Below, piece after piece: positions 53,537 through 63,916 of a stretch of DNA of 64,000 nt (position 1 is the first letter of the stretch; the number at the start of each line of letters is the position of its first letter). Position numbers and translations under genes: made by a program. The stretch is from NCBI RefSeq assembly GCF_034440735.1, contig NZ_CP140098.1, positions 1,977,501-2,041,500 of the forward strand, read 5' to 3'. The stretch is from Deinococcus sp. AB2017081. Its GTDB lineage: Bacteria; Deinococcota; Deinococci; Deinococcales; Deinococcaceae. The notes under the pieces are model-generated. The model was not told where the DNA came from, searched no databases, and saw only the letters and a list, made by a program, of their open reading frames with translations.

Positions 53537-56500
53537 CTAGCGGAACTTGAAGAACGCGGTCTGTGACGTGCCGTCCAGGAATTTCACAGTCAGCTGGTAG
53601 CACGATCCGGCCCGCTGTGCGGTCGTGCTGGTCTTCCACACGTACACATACTGCTGGGCGGCGGCATCCCACGTCAGGCCCGAGTTTGTGGCCGTGGACA
53701 GTTCCTCGAGGTCATCGACAGGTGCCATGGCGTTACAGGCGATCATGGTGAAGGTGGGGGAGTTGGCCGAGAAGATGGTCATGCCCTGGTTGCCACCGAG
53801 CCGGAATTTCACCGGGATGGCGCTGCCGGATTTCACGGTGTTGTAGACCAGTGACGCGGACGTGCTCATGTCGATCGGCTGGAAGAAGCCGGTGAAGGCG
53901 TATTTCACCATGATCGTGAAGGTTCGGGTCGTCGTGTTGCCAGCCTGATCCGTGGCCGCGCAGGTCACCGTGGTCGTGCCGACCGGATAGCTCGCTCCGC
54001 TGACCCGGTCACAGGTCGCGCTGACCGGCGACGTGAAGTTGTCCGAGGCCGTCGCGGCGGCGAAGCTCACCACCGCCTGGCTGTTGCCGGTCGCGGTCAC
54101 TGTGATGTTGGCGGGCACGGTCAGGGTGGGGGCGGTCTGGTCGAGTTTCACCGGCAGGCTTGCCGTCATCGGGTTGCCGGCCTCGTCCGTACACGTGGTC
54201 GTGACCGTGGTGCCCGGCGTGTCGGCCGAGATGGCCGGGATAGCCGTGCACGTCACGTTCCCGCTGAGCGTGTCGGTGCCCGAGGTGGTGAAGGTGATGG
54301 GGCCGCTTCTGTACCACCCGTTCAAGCCGTCCGGCGCGGCCGGGCTGGGGGAGATGGTCGCGGTGGGGGACGCCGAATCGAGTCTGACGGTCAGTGCAGC
54401 GCTGGTCGCGCTGTTCCCGGCCGCGTCGGAGCAGGTCGTCGAGACCGTCGTTCCGGAGGTGTCGCCGGCAATGGCGTCGACCGCGCTGCAGGTCACGCTG
54501 CCGCTCACGCCGTTCACGCCGGCGGGGACGATGTCCGTTCCGGTGGCCGCGAAGCTGATCGGGCCGCTGCGGTACCAGCCGTTCATTCCATTGGGCGTGG
54601 CGGGGCTGGGTGTCAGGGTGGCGCTGGGGGCGGTGGTGTCGATTTTCACGCCGGCCGACGTCACGCTGGCGCTGTTGCCCGCGACATCCGAGCACGACGC
54701 GGTGGTGGTCAGGCCGGTGCCCTCGGCGGTGATCGGAGCCGGGCCGGTGCACGAAGCGGTATCGATGCCGCTGCGGTCGTCACTCTTCGTGAGGACGAAG
54801 GCCACATCCTGTCGGTACCAGCCGGCCGCATTCGGTGCACTCGCCGCGGCCAATACCAGAGTCGGCTTCACGGTGTCGCGGTTCACGGGGGCGCTGGACG
54901 CCACAGGGCTCGTATTTCCAGCCCTGTCCGTGCAGGTGCCGGTGGCGACATGGCCGGTCGCGTCGTCGTCCAGGGTCGCGGGTGTGGTGCAGGTCTCCAC
55001 GCCACTCAGCGCGTCGGAGCCGGTGGTGGCGAAGGCAACGTCCGTGCGGTACCAGCCGGCACTGTTCGGAGTGGTCGTCGCGGCCACCTGGGCTGCCGGT
55101 GCCGTGCGGTCGAGGCGGATGGTCAGGGCCGGACTCGTGGCCTGATTGCCCGCCTGATCGGTGACGGTGGCGCTCACCGGCGTGCTGCCCTCGTCGCTCA
55201 CGACCTCGCTGTCCGGGCAGGTGCCCACGCCAGACGTGGCGTCTGCGCAGGTGAAGGCGACGGTCACGTTCGCGCGGTACCAGCCGCTGGCGTTTGCCGG
55301 ACGATCCGGCGTGGCCGAGATGGTCGGCGGGGTGGCGTCGCGTTTCACGGTCAGGGAAGCGGTGGCGGAGTTGCCGGCGACGTCCGTGCAGGTGGTCACG
55401 ACGGTGTGGCTGGGGTCGTCGGTCGCCAGGGAAGCCACTGCTGTGCAGCCGGCCAGTCCACTCAGGGCGTCCGTGCTGCCGGCTGTGCTGAAGCTGACCG
55501 TGCCCCGGTACCAGCCGTTCAGGCCCAGCGTGCCGCTGGCCGCGAGTCTCGCGTCCGGCGAGGTTCTGTCGAGTTTCACGGTCGCGGTGGCGCTGGCGGT
55601 GTTGCCGGCGCGGTCGGTCGCGGTCGCGCTGACCACGGTGCCGTCGGCATCGGTGTTCTGGGTCACGCTGACCGGCGCGGGGCAGCGGCCGCCTGTGCCC
55701 AGGCCCGTGCACGTGAACGTCACCATCGCGTCGCTGCGGTGCCAGCCCGCACTGTTCGCGTCCGGCGACACGGCCGCCGAGATGCCGGGGGCGGCCGTGT
55801 CCACCCGCACGGTCTCGGAGGCTGGCAGGCTGGTGTTCCCGGCGTTGTCCTTCACCGTGCCGGTGACGGTCTCTCCGGCGTCCGGCGTGTCACTGTCGAC
55901 CGTCACGTCGGCGGGACACGCCCCTGGCCCGCTGGCGACCACGCCCGACAGTGCGTCGGCACAGGTGAACCGGATTACCACGGTTCGGTTGAACCAGCCG
56001 TTCTCGTTGGGTGAGATCGGGTCGTCGGTCAGGGTCACGCCGTCGGCCTTCAGGCCGTACGTCTGGGCGCTGATGGTGGGTCGGGTCGTGTCGATCAGAG
56101 CACTCACGGTGCGGGTGGTGGTGTTGCCGGCGTTGTCTGCGATGGTCTTGCTGACCGTCGTGGGCTGCGCCGCGCTGGCTGACTGGGCGCTCGCGGTCAG
56201 GGTGAACTGGCTGTCGTCATTCAGACCCTGATCGGCTTTAAGGCCCGAGCCGCCATCGCTGGCGGTGAACACCTGACTCAGCGGCGTATTGCGCCATGTC
56301 GCGTTGGTGACGCTTTCGGGCGTTACGGTCGGCGCGGTGGTGTCGACAACGGTGACCCTGAAACTGCGTGTCGTGGTGGGGGGGCCGGCCGGGTCAGTGC
56401 TTCCATCGATACGCTGACCGGAATCAGTGACAGAGCAGCTGACATCGGTCGTCCCGATCTTGAAGGCTGAGCCGTCGGCTGGATTGCAGGTGATCGACAA

Positions 56501-57199
56501 TGACAAGTTCCGCGCGTTGTCTTCCTTGTCGATGGCACTCGGTTGTGGCCAGAACGCGACTGGCGTGTCGGTGGCGGTGGCCTCGACGGTGATCGCCTGG
56601 GGAATGGTCAGTTCCGGTGCAGTGTTCGACGGTGTCGGTGGAGCGCAGAGGGCAATGTTGGTACTCATGCTGGCAAAGTTGGCAAAGCTCAGCTTCGCGC
56701 CGTTCGGATTGGAATTGTCGAGAAAGAAATACTGAACGGTGACCGTTGCCGTTTTGTTTGCGGTGACGTTTGAAGGAACAAGCAGGGTGAGCGGGATGGT
56801 GAGTGAAGCCCACGGAAGGCTGCCACCTGCATTGGGCCCCAGGACGAATTCTCGGTACGAGGCCGGGTTGCTCGCGTCATATGGCGGATTGGCGATCCAC
56901 GCCGCGCCATCAAACTTGTATCCCCTGGGGAACCGAACCCTCGCGGTGCCCTGCTGTGGCCCGGAAATGCTGTAGACCACGTTCCTGGAAACGGTGGTGC
57001 CTGCACATCCCGAGAGATTGACGGGCGCGGTATTGCTGCCACCTGCACCACTCACCGTATTTGCGGTCGACAGGGCCGCGAACGTTCCCGGTTCCGAAAC
57101 GGCAGCTGGGCCGGCGGCTGGGGTTGGGCCCGTCTGCTGTGCACATCCAGCCAGGGCCAGCAGGGCAAGAATCGGAACCAGGGGTCTACCTGTCCTCAT
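53537..57199 (-). CDS. Lipoprotein with eight Ig-like GWYR repeats, a HYR-like domain and a PxKF C-terminus
   Basis: The signal peptide ends at LAGC (lipobox), so the product is lipid-anchored. Residues about 370-1000 contain eight repeats of about 75-85 residues. Each carries a GW(Y/F/H)R motif, a TCT or TCADA segment, and a C(S/T)DxAGN loop. The last two copies are nearly the same in GWYRSGPI and flanking sequence, which points to recent duplication. A HYR-like domain follows (LTVPANITVTATGNSQAVVS). The C-terminus has SGSAIPVKFRLGGNQG, the PxKF domain found in surface proteins. The role is likely adhesion or surface scaffold. AAAGGAG precedes the ATG. Confidence 0.88.
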   Translation of the reverse strand: MRTGRPLVPILALLALAGCAQQTGPTPAAGPAAVSEPGTFAALSTANTVSGAGGSNTAPVNLSGCAGTTVSRNVVYSISGPQQGTARVRFPRGYKFDGAAWIANPPYDASNPASYREFVLGPNAGGSLPWASLTIPLTLLVPSNVTANKTATVTVQYFFLDNSNPNGAKLSFANFASMSTNIALCAPPTPSNTAPELTIPQAITVEATATDTPVAFWPQPSAIDKEDNARNLSLSITCNPADGSAFKIGTTDVSCSVTDSGQRIDGSTDPAGPPTTTRSFRVTVVDTTAPTVTPESVTNATWRNTPLSQVFTASDGGSGLKADQGLNDDSQFTLTASAQSASAAQPTTVSKTIADNAGNTTTRTVSALIDTTRPTISAQTYGLKADGVTLTDDPISPNENGWFNRTVVIRFTCADALSGVVASGPGACPADVTVDSDTPDAGETVTGTVKDNAGNTSLPASETVRVDTAAPGISAAVSPDANSAGWHRSDAMVTFTCTGLGTGGRCPAPVSVTQNTDADGTVVSATATDRAGNTASATATVKLDRTSPDARLAASGTLGLNGWYRGTVSFSTAGSTDALSGLAGCTAVASLATDDPSHTVVTTCTDVAGNSATASLTVKRDATPPTISATPDRPANASGWYRANVTVAFTCADATSGVGTCPDSEVVSDEGSTPVSATVTDQAGNQATSPALTIRLDRTAPAAQVAATTTPNSAGWYRTDVAFATTGSDALSGVETCTTPATLDDDATGHVATGTCTDRAGNTSPVASSAPVNRDTVKPTLVLAAASAPNAAGWYRQDVAFVLTKSDDRSGIDTASCTGPAPITAEGTGLTTTASCSDVAGNSASVTSAGVKIDTTAPSATLTPSPATPNGMNGWYRSGPISFAATGTDIVPAGVNGVSGSVTCSAVDAIAGDTSGTTVSTTCSDAAGNSATSAALTVRLDSASPTATISPSPAAPDGLNGWYRSGPITFTTSGTDTLSGNVTCTAIPAISADTPGTTVTTTCTDEAGNPMTASLPVKLDQTAPTLTVPANITVTATGNSQAVVSFAAATASDNFTSPVSATCDRVSGASYPVGTTTVTCAATDQAGNTTTRTFTIMVKYAFTGFFQPIDMSTSASLVYNTVKSGSAIPVKFRLGGNQGMTIFSANSPTFTMIACNAMAPVDDLEELSTATNSGLTWDAAAQQYVYVWKTSTTAQRAGSCYQLTVKFLDGTSQTAFFKFR

Positions 57200-57536
57200 G
57201 GAGGCTCCTTTCCTGGGCGGGTCTCACCACTCGCTCACTGTGTCCGAGGTGACCGGCATTGCAGGACACAGGTCGTCGCGGCCCATGGAGGCGCTTGAAC
57301 GCCTGAATTGGGGTGTCGAACGCCGATCTGGGTTCTATGTCGAACGATATGTCATGGTACGTTCATCTTAAAGTGCAGTTCAGGGTTCTCATACTCGCCC
57401 GGTGGGGGGCAGCCGGTTCAGGGCGCTGACGACAATTCTGAAAAAAGCTGTCGTCAGCGCTGAATCGCCGTGGTATGGGTTGTGAGCGTCTGTGAGCGCC
57501 CGCAACTGGGTTGGCGTGCTCAGGAGGGTGGTCAGC
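57200..57536. promoter_or_regulatory. 337-bp gap upstream of the repeat lipoprotein: direct repeats and hairpin
   Basis: It contains TGTCGAACG twice (57314-57322 and 57338-57346, 24 nt apart), likely regulator half-sites about 115-150 nt before the start codon. It also contains a long hairpin at 57417-57464. No ORF of normal codon use is seen. Confidence 0.4.
57417..57464. repeat. Long inverted repeat with A-rich loop
   Basis: GCGCTGACGACA (57423-57434) pairs exactly with TGTCGTCAGCGC (57449-57460), with TTCA/TGAA extending it past a 2-nt bulge. The 14-nt loop holds AAAAAA. Confidence 0.75.
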
Positions 57537-57935
57537 TCACCACGCGTCCGGGTCGCTGTCGGCTTCCTCGATCAGGAGCCACAGCTGGCGGCCCAGGCGG
57601 GTCGCCTCGGCCTGCGCGTCGATCAGGGTCGCCTCGAGCGGTGCGGCGAGGGTCGCGTGGCGGCTCCGGAATCGTGCGTAGCCGCACAGGAGCAGCGCAA
57701 AGCGGGCGGGACGCGTCTCGGGGTCAGTCAGTACGTCATATAGCGCGTCCCAGTTGCGCCCGAACGACTGCGTGAGTGCCAGCCCACCCAGGAAGGCGAG
57801 CATCAGGGACTCCCGATCCGTCACGGTGCCGAAGTTCACCTCGCGCACGCTGACCTGGTAGCCGGCGGCGAGCATCCGGGGATCCTTGGGGGCGGGTTGC
57901 AGGCCGGCTGGGGCCGAGTCGAAGACCTGGATCAT
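57537..57935 (-). CDS. Barstar family RNase inhibitor
   Basis: The 132-residue protein has the barstar signature SFGRNWDALYDVLTD (57-71) after a helix (DRESLMLAFLGGLALTQ). It should bind and block the barnase-like RNase encoded directly upstream. Its ATG overlaps the RNase stop as ATGA, so inhibitor production is coupled to toxin translation. It has an extra C-terminal tail of about 30 acidic residues compared with B. amyloliquefaciens barstar. Confidence 0.9.
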   Translation of the reverse strand: MIQVFDSAPAGLQPAPKDPRMLAAGYQVSVREVNFGTVTDRESLMLAFLGGLALTQSFGRNWDALYDVLTDPETRPARFALLLCGYARFRSRHATLAAPLEATLIDAQAEATRLGRQLWLLIEEADSDPDAW

Positions 57936-58384
57936 GGCTGGATTCTCCGGAAGCTGGCGTAGTGGTCGGCGGTGTAGTAGCACTCGTCGGTGCTGCGGCT
58001 GGCCCCGGCGCACACGATCCGCCGGGCACCACGGTCGCGGCTGCCGGGGGTGGGCACGGTGTATTCGCGGTACGTGCCCCGGGGCTGGCGGGGCAGGATG
58101 CCCTCACGGTTGCCGAAGGTCACGCCGTCCCGCTCGTAGCGGAAGGGCCCGCCCCGCGCGATCTGCGTGAGCACCGGTGGGGCCTCGCGCGGGAGGTCGC
58201 TGGCCCGGATGTACCGCAGGCCGCTGTGCGGATCACGGGTCGGCTGGGCCGTCTGCCCGGCGGTCTGCCCAGATGTCTGGGTAGGCGTCTGAACGGTGGT
58301 CTGGGTCGGTCTGGCCTCGCTGGGGTCGGCACAGGCGCACAGCGTCAGCAGCAGGGCGGCCAGGATTATCGGCAGTCGGGACAC
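57932..58384 (-). CDS. Barnase-family ribonuclease with lipoprotein signal
   Basis: The 150-residue product starts with a hydrophobic signal containing LTLCAC, a lipobox-like site. A Thr/Gln linker follows, then an RNase domain from about 75. Catalytic residues seen are E107 in GTYREYTV and H141 in TADHYASFRRI, with arginines in between (RDRGARR). These match barnase E73 and H102. It should cleave RNA after guanine. GTG at 58384 follows TATGCT by 7 nt; ATG at 58396 overlaps that box. The barstar gene overlaps it. Confidence 0.88.
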   Translation of the reverse strand: MSRLPIILAALLLTLCACADPSEARPTQTTVQTPTQTSGQTAGQTAQPTRDPHSGLRYIRASDLPREAPPVLTQIARGGPFRYERDGVTFGNREGILPRQPRGTYREYTVPTPGSRDRGARRIVCAGASRSTDECYYTADHYASFRRIQP

Positions 58385-58391
58385 GGTGCTC

Positions 58392-58397
58392 AGCATA
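58392..58397 (-). promoter_or_regulatory. Leaderless -10 box of the RNase gene
   Basis: TATGCT, 7 nt before the GTG at 58384. Confidence 0.5.
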
Positions 58398-58403
58398 GGG
58401 TGC

Positions 58404-59402
58404 TCACGCCGGGGTCTGAGCACGGCCATCCAGCCACGTCAGCAGATCGTGGCGCAGGCCGCTCAGGCCCTTGTACGCCACCTGCTCCGGCGTCATCGTG
58501 CGGATCGCGGCGGCCAGGGCACGGGCCTGTGCCGGCTCCCGCACCGCCGCCGTCAGCGGGTACGTGTAGGGCCGGATGGTGAACAGCGCGCCGTCGGCAT
58601 CCGCGAAACCGGTCAGCGTCTGGCGTTCCACGCGCACGAAGGCGCGGGCCGCATCGAAGGTGGTGGCCGCGTGCCGGTCGGCGTCGGGCGGCGCGGCCGG
58701 GTGGTGATCCAGGCGGTCCGTCATGCTGATGCCCCACGCGAAGCGCACGAAGGGGCCGCGCGTGATCACGGCGTCCACCAGACGTGGCGCGGTGGCGTTC
58801 ATAGGGCCGCTGCCCGCCACCGGCGCGTGCACGGCCACGAAGTCCCGTCCCAGCTTGTCGCGCGGATCCCAGTGCTGCGGGCTCAGCACGTGAGTGGCGG
58901 CCAGCCAGTCGCCGGATTCCCCCCGCGAGATAATTGCCAGATCCTCCTGGGCGCACAGGCCGAGGACATCCAGCGCGTTGACCGGCCGGGTGTCCTCGAC
59001 CAGCGCCGCGTGTGGTGCGGGAGCACGGGTCAGGCCCTCCACGGTGCCCCGCACGACATCCAGCCGCGCCGTCCAGCCCAGCGGGGCGTGGTGGAGGTAC
59101 GCGCCGTCCCAGGTGATTGCCCCGCCACTGTCGGCCGCAAGTGTCCGTGCGATGAACGACAGCGCCGCCTCTCGCAGCGCCGGGCGCAGGTTCGCCTCGC
59201 CCGCGTACTCGTGCAGGGCACGGCGGTGCGCGGCGACCTTGCTCGCCACGAACTGCGAAAACGTATTGTCCAGCGCGAAAGTGTGGTGTTCGGCCGCGCC
59301 GTCCTCACGCCACGGAATCGGCTGTACGCCCAGCCGGTACAGCCCCGCAGCGACCTCGTACCTGCCGCTGGCGAAGGGGCGGTACATGACGGGCGGGCGC
59401 AT
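58404..59402 (-). CDS. Heme-dependent oxidative N-demethylase family protein (DUF3445)
   Basis: The 332-residue protein matches the HDOD/DUF3445 family, heme enzymes linked to oxidative N-demethylation in amine metabolism. Recognisable parts are the N-terminal MYRPFASGRYEVAAGLYRL, the central ATHVLSPQHWDPRDKLGRDF, and the signature VERQTLTGFADADGALFTIR. No partner subunit of the known multi-subunit enzyme is nearby. ATG 59402 follows TCTAAT by 6 nt; TTG 59408 and ATG 59387 are alternatives. Confidence 0.85.
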   Translation of the reverse strand: MRPPVMYRPFASGRYEVAAGLYRLGVQPIPWREDGAAEHHTFALDNTFSQFVASKVAAHRRALHEYAGEANLRPALREAALSFIARTLAADSGGAITWDGAYLHHAPLGWTARLDVVRGTVEGLTRAPAPHAALVEDTRPVNALDVLGLCAQEDLAIISRGESGDWLAATHVLSPQHWDPRDKLGRDFVAVHAPVAGSGPMNATAPRLVDAVITRGPFVRFAWGISMTDRLDHHPAAPPDADRHAATTFDAARAFVRVERQTLTGFADADGALFTIRPYTYPLTAAVREPAQARALAAAIRTMTPEQVAYKGLSGLRHDLLTWLDGRAQTPA

Positions 59403-59486
59403 GGGCAAATTAGAGCAGAGACCAGAGGAGCTTGAGCTCTTTCGTGCTCTGCGGTCAGCTCTCTGCCCTCTGCGGCGCGCCGCGCC

Positions 59487-60323
59487 TTATGCCAGGCTGG
59501 CGTTGCTCAGCACACCCGTGGCGATCAGGGCCAGGATGATGACGCCGACCACGACGCGGTACACGGCAAAAGGTTTGAAATCGTTGGTGGACACGAAGCG
59601 CAGCAGCCACCCGATCGACAGGTACGCCACGATGAAGCTCACGCCGATGCCCAGGGCCATGTTCAGCACGCCGATCTGGGCCAGCACCTCGCGGCTCTTG
59701 ACCAGGTCGAGCAGGGCCGCGCCGCCCAGGGTCAGGAAGCCCAGGTAGAAACTGAACTGCGTGGCGGTGGGGCGATCCAGACCCATCATCATGCCGCCCA
59801 GGATCGAGCTGGCCGAGCGCGAGAAGCCCGGCCACAGCAGCGCCAGGCACTGCACGGCCCCGATGCCCAGCGCCTTGATGGGCGTGATCTCCTCGACGCG
59901 GTGCACGCGCGGCGTGACGCGGCGGCTCTCGACCAGCCAGATCAGGATGCCGCCCACGATCAGCGCCCACGCGACCACGCTGGGAGTGAACAGCAGCCGC
60001 TTGATGGTCGAGCCGAACAGCACTCCCAGCACGACGGCCGGAATGCAGCCGATGATCACGCTCGTCCACAGCTGGCGCTGTGTGGCGTCGGTGGGGATGT
60101 CGCGCACCTTCAGGAAGTCCTTCCAGTAGTACACCAGCACCGACAGGATCGCGCCGCCCTGGATGATGACCTCGAACGCGCTGCTCATCTCCTTCGTCCA
60201 GTTCGGGGCCAGCGAGCCCCGCAGCAGCTCGCCTGCGACGATGAGGTGGCCGGTCGAGCTGATCGGGAGGAATTCCGTGATTCCCTCGACGATGCCCAGG
60301 ATGATCGAGTACAGAGCGTCCAT
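59487..60323 (-). CDS. uppP: Undecaprenyl-diphosphatase
   Basis: UppP (BacA) recycles undecaprenyl diphosphate for cell wall synthesis; overproduction gives bacitracin resistance. The 278-residue membrane protein has both conserved regions: GIVEGITEFLPISSTGHL near the N-terminus and LLWPGFSRSASSI near the middle, within about eight helices. TAAGCT lies 9 nt before the ATG. Confidence 0.96.
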   Translation of the reverse strand: MDALYSIILGIVEGITEFLPISSTGHLIVAGELLRGSLAPNWTKEMSSAFEVIIQGGAILSVLVYYWKDFLKVRDIPTDATQRQLWTSVIIGCIPAVVLGVLFGSTIKRLLFTPSVVAWALIVGGILIWLVESRRVTPRVHRVEEITPIKALGIGAVQCLALLWPGFSRSASSILGGMMMGLDRPTATQFSFYLGFLTLGGAALLDLVKSREVLAQIGVLNMALGIGVSFIVAYLSIGWLLRFVSTNDFKPFAVYRVVVGVIILALIATGVLSNASLA

Positions 60324-60388
60324 GCAGGGGGGAGCTTAACACTGCCATGTCAGGGCGCGGCGTCAGCCCAAAGGGGCAGACTGGAGAG

Positions 60389-61195
60389 GTGGATGTAACT
60401 GCCCTGATGGCCGGCTGGCAGCTGAACCTCGATGGAGACGCGATTCACACTGCCTCCAGCGAGGTCTATCCGGTAATCGCTGGGGGCCGCCCCGCCATGC
60501 TGAAGGTCGCCCGTGTGGACGAGGAGACGCGCGGCCACGATCTGATGATGTGGCTGGACGGCGAGGGTGCGGCGCGGGTGTACCGCCGTGAGGGAGACGC
60601 CCTGCTGATGGAACGGCTGGATGCCGAGCCCTCGCTGGTGGATATGGTGCGCTCTGATGACGACGGAGCGTCGCGGATTCTCGTGCAGGCGGCCCAGGCC
60701 GTGCACCGTGACCGCCCCGCGCCGTGGCCCGAACTGCCCACGCTGCGGCCGTGGTTCCGGGCACTGGAGGCCGCCGCGCCCGGCGGGGGAGCGTGGGCCG
60801 AGGCGTGGGCGGTGGCCCGCTCATTGCTCGACGACCCCAGGGACGTGCGCCCGCTGCACGGCGACATCCACCACGGCAACGTGCTGTGGTCGGGGGAGCG
60901 CGGCTGGGTGGTCATAGACCCCAAGGGCCTGATTGGGGATAGCGGCTACGACTACGCCAACATGCTGTGCAATCCGTCGCTGGAGGTCTCGCTGCGTCCG
61001 GGTCGGCTGGAGCGGCAGGTCGCGGTGGTCGCGCAGGCGGGCGGCCCCCCGCCGGAGCAGCTGCTCGGGTGGGTGCAGGCCTACGCGGGCCTGTCGGCGG
61101 CGTGGTCGGCGCAGGACGGGCACACCGGGCACGCGTCGCGGACGCTGGAACTGTCGCGGCTCGCGGGAGGTCTCCTCAGCGCCCGGCAGAACTGA
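60389..61195 (+). CDS. Streptomycin 6-kinase-like phosphotransferase (APH(6)/hydroxyurea group)
   Basis: The 268-residue kinase-fold protein has the catalytic loop LHGDIHHGN (157-164) and the metal site IDPKG (D177), followed by DYANML. These match the aminoglycoside/hydroxyurea kinase family. Whether it gives resistance or has a housekeeping substrate cannot be told. GTG at 60389 has GGAG before it; ATG at 60407 is the alternative. It diverges from uppP. Confidence 0.82.
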   Translation: MDVTALMAGWQLNLDGDAIHTASSEVYPVIAGGRPAMLKVARVDEETRGHDLMMWLDGEGAARVYRREGDALLMERLDAEPSLVDMVRSDDDGASRILVQAAQAVHRDRPAPWPELPTLRPWFRALEAAAPGGGAWAEAWAVARSLLDDPRDVRPLHGDIHHGNVLWSGERGWVVIDPKGLIGDSGYDYANMLCNPSLEVSLRPGRLERQVAVVAQAGGPPPEQLLGWVQAYAGLSAAWSAQDGHTGHASRTLELSRLAGGLLSARQN

Positions 61196-61201
61196 TATAC
61201 T
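61196..61201 (+). promoter_or_regulatory. -10 box of the rpsB operon
   Basis: TATACT, about 135 nt before rpsB, leaving a long leader that could hold S2 autoregulatory structure. Confidence 0.6.
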
Positions 61202-61335
61202 TCACGTTTGGGTGCCCCTGTGACCCGCCGGGCGTGCTGGAACGTCGCACCCGGCCTGGCCCGGAACGTGTCGCTGACGCGGGGCTGGCACAGTGACGGC
61301 AGACTTCTTCCCATCTTCAACGTTCAGGAGTCCAC

Positions 61336-62085
61336 ATGTCGTACATCTCCATGAAGCAGCTCCTCGAGGCCGGCGTGCACTTCGGCCACGAAACCAAGCG
61401 CTGGAACCCCAAGTTCAAGCGCTTCATCTTCGCCGAGCGCAACGGCATCTTCATCATCGACCTCCAGAAGACCCTCAAGCAGGTCGACCGCAGCTTCGAC
61501 TTCATCAAGGATCTGGCCGAGCGTGGCGGCGTCATCCTGTTCGTCGGCACCAAGAAGCAGGCCCAGGAGATCGTCGAGCTGGAAGCCCGCCGCACCGGCA
61601 TGCCCTTTGTCACCAGCCGCTGGCTGGGCGGGATGCTCACCAACTTCAAGACCATCCGCACGCGGGTGGATCGTCTGAACGAACTCGACGACCTGTTCGA
61701 GTCCGGCCGCATCAACGACCGGCCCAAGGCCGAGCGCATCGAGCTGGGCAACCAGCGCGAGCGTCTGGTGCGCTTCGTGGGTGGCATCCGCAAGATGAAC
61801 CGCCTGCCCGACGCGATCTTCGTGGTCGACCCGACCAAGGAAGTCATCGCCGTGCAGGAGGCCAACCGTCTGGGCATCCCCGTGATCGCCCTGGCCGACA
61901 CCGACAGTGACCCCGATGTCATCGACTACATCGTGCCCGGCAACGACGACGCGATCCGCAGCATCCAGCTGATCACGCACCGCATCGGCGACCTGCTGGT
62001 CGAGGCGCGTGGCGGCGGCGAGGACGTGGCCGCCGAAGTCCCGGCCGATCAGGCCGACGACGCGGAACTCGCGGAAAGCAACTAA
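61336..62085 (+). CDS. rpsB: 30S ribosomal protein S2
   Basis: The 249-residue protein has the S2 hallmarks: MKQLLEAGVHFGHETKRWNP at the N-terminus, FVGTKKQAQEIV and RWLGGMLTNF in the middle, and NRLGIPVIALADTDSDPD near the end. It binds the 30S body. An SD (AGGAG) precedes the ATG. A terminator lies before tsf, 21 nt after the stop. Confidence 0.98.
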   Translation: MSYISMKQLLEAGVHFGHETKRWNPKFKRFIFAERNGIFIIDLQKTLKQVDRSFDFIKDLAERGGVILFVGTKKQAQEIVELEARRTGMPFVTSRWLGGMLTNFKTIRTRVDRLNELDDLFESGRINDRPKAERIELGNQRERLVRFVGGIRKMNRLPDAIFVVDPTKEVIAVQEANRLGIPVIALADTDSDPDVIDYIVPGNDDAIRSIQLITHRIGDLLVEARGGGEDVAAEVPADQADDAELAESN

Positions 62086-62106
62086 CACAGAGCCAGCCGG
62101 AGGGGA

Positions 62107-62142
62107 GGGAAGTCCGGCGCGAGTCGCGGACTTCCCTTTTTT
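62107..62142 (+). terminator. Terminator/attenuator between rpsB and tsf
   Basis: GGGAAGTCCG pairs with CGGACTTCCC and is followed by six T. It should reduce read-through into tsf. Confidence 0.9.
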
Positions 62143-62188
62143 CCGAGCCACGCCTGACGCTCACCACTCACGACCCAGGAGGTCACTC

Positions 62189-62985
<797 letters not shown>

Positions 62986-62993
62986 ATCACCCG

Positions 62994-63015
62994 GGGCGGC
63001 GTGGCCGCCCTTTTT
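62994..63015 (+). terminator. Intrinsic terminator after tsf
   Basis: GGGCGGC pairs with GCCGCCC over a 3-nt loop, then five T. Confidence 0.9.
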
Positions 63016-63037
63016 CCTGCCCAACCTGCTGACGTGA

Positions 63038-63823
<786 letters not shown>

Positions 63824-63868
63824 GCGGCACTCAACGGCCCGGCTGCGCGTTGTGACCGGGCCGGGCGG

Positions 63869-63874
63869 TACAAT
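63869..63874 (+). promoter_or_regulatory. Possible -10 box before frr
   Basis: TACAAT, about 43 nt before the ATG of frr; the best -35-like element (TTGTGA) is only 13 nt upstream of it. Confidence 0.35.
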
Positions 63875-63916
63875 CGCTTCAGCTCCTCACCCCTCATCCC
63901 CTCCGGAGGCCACGCC

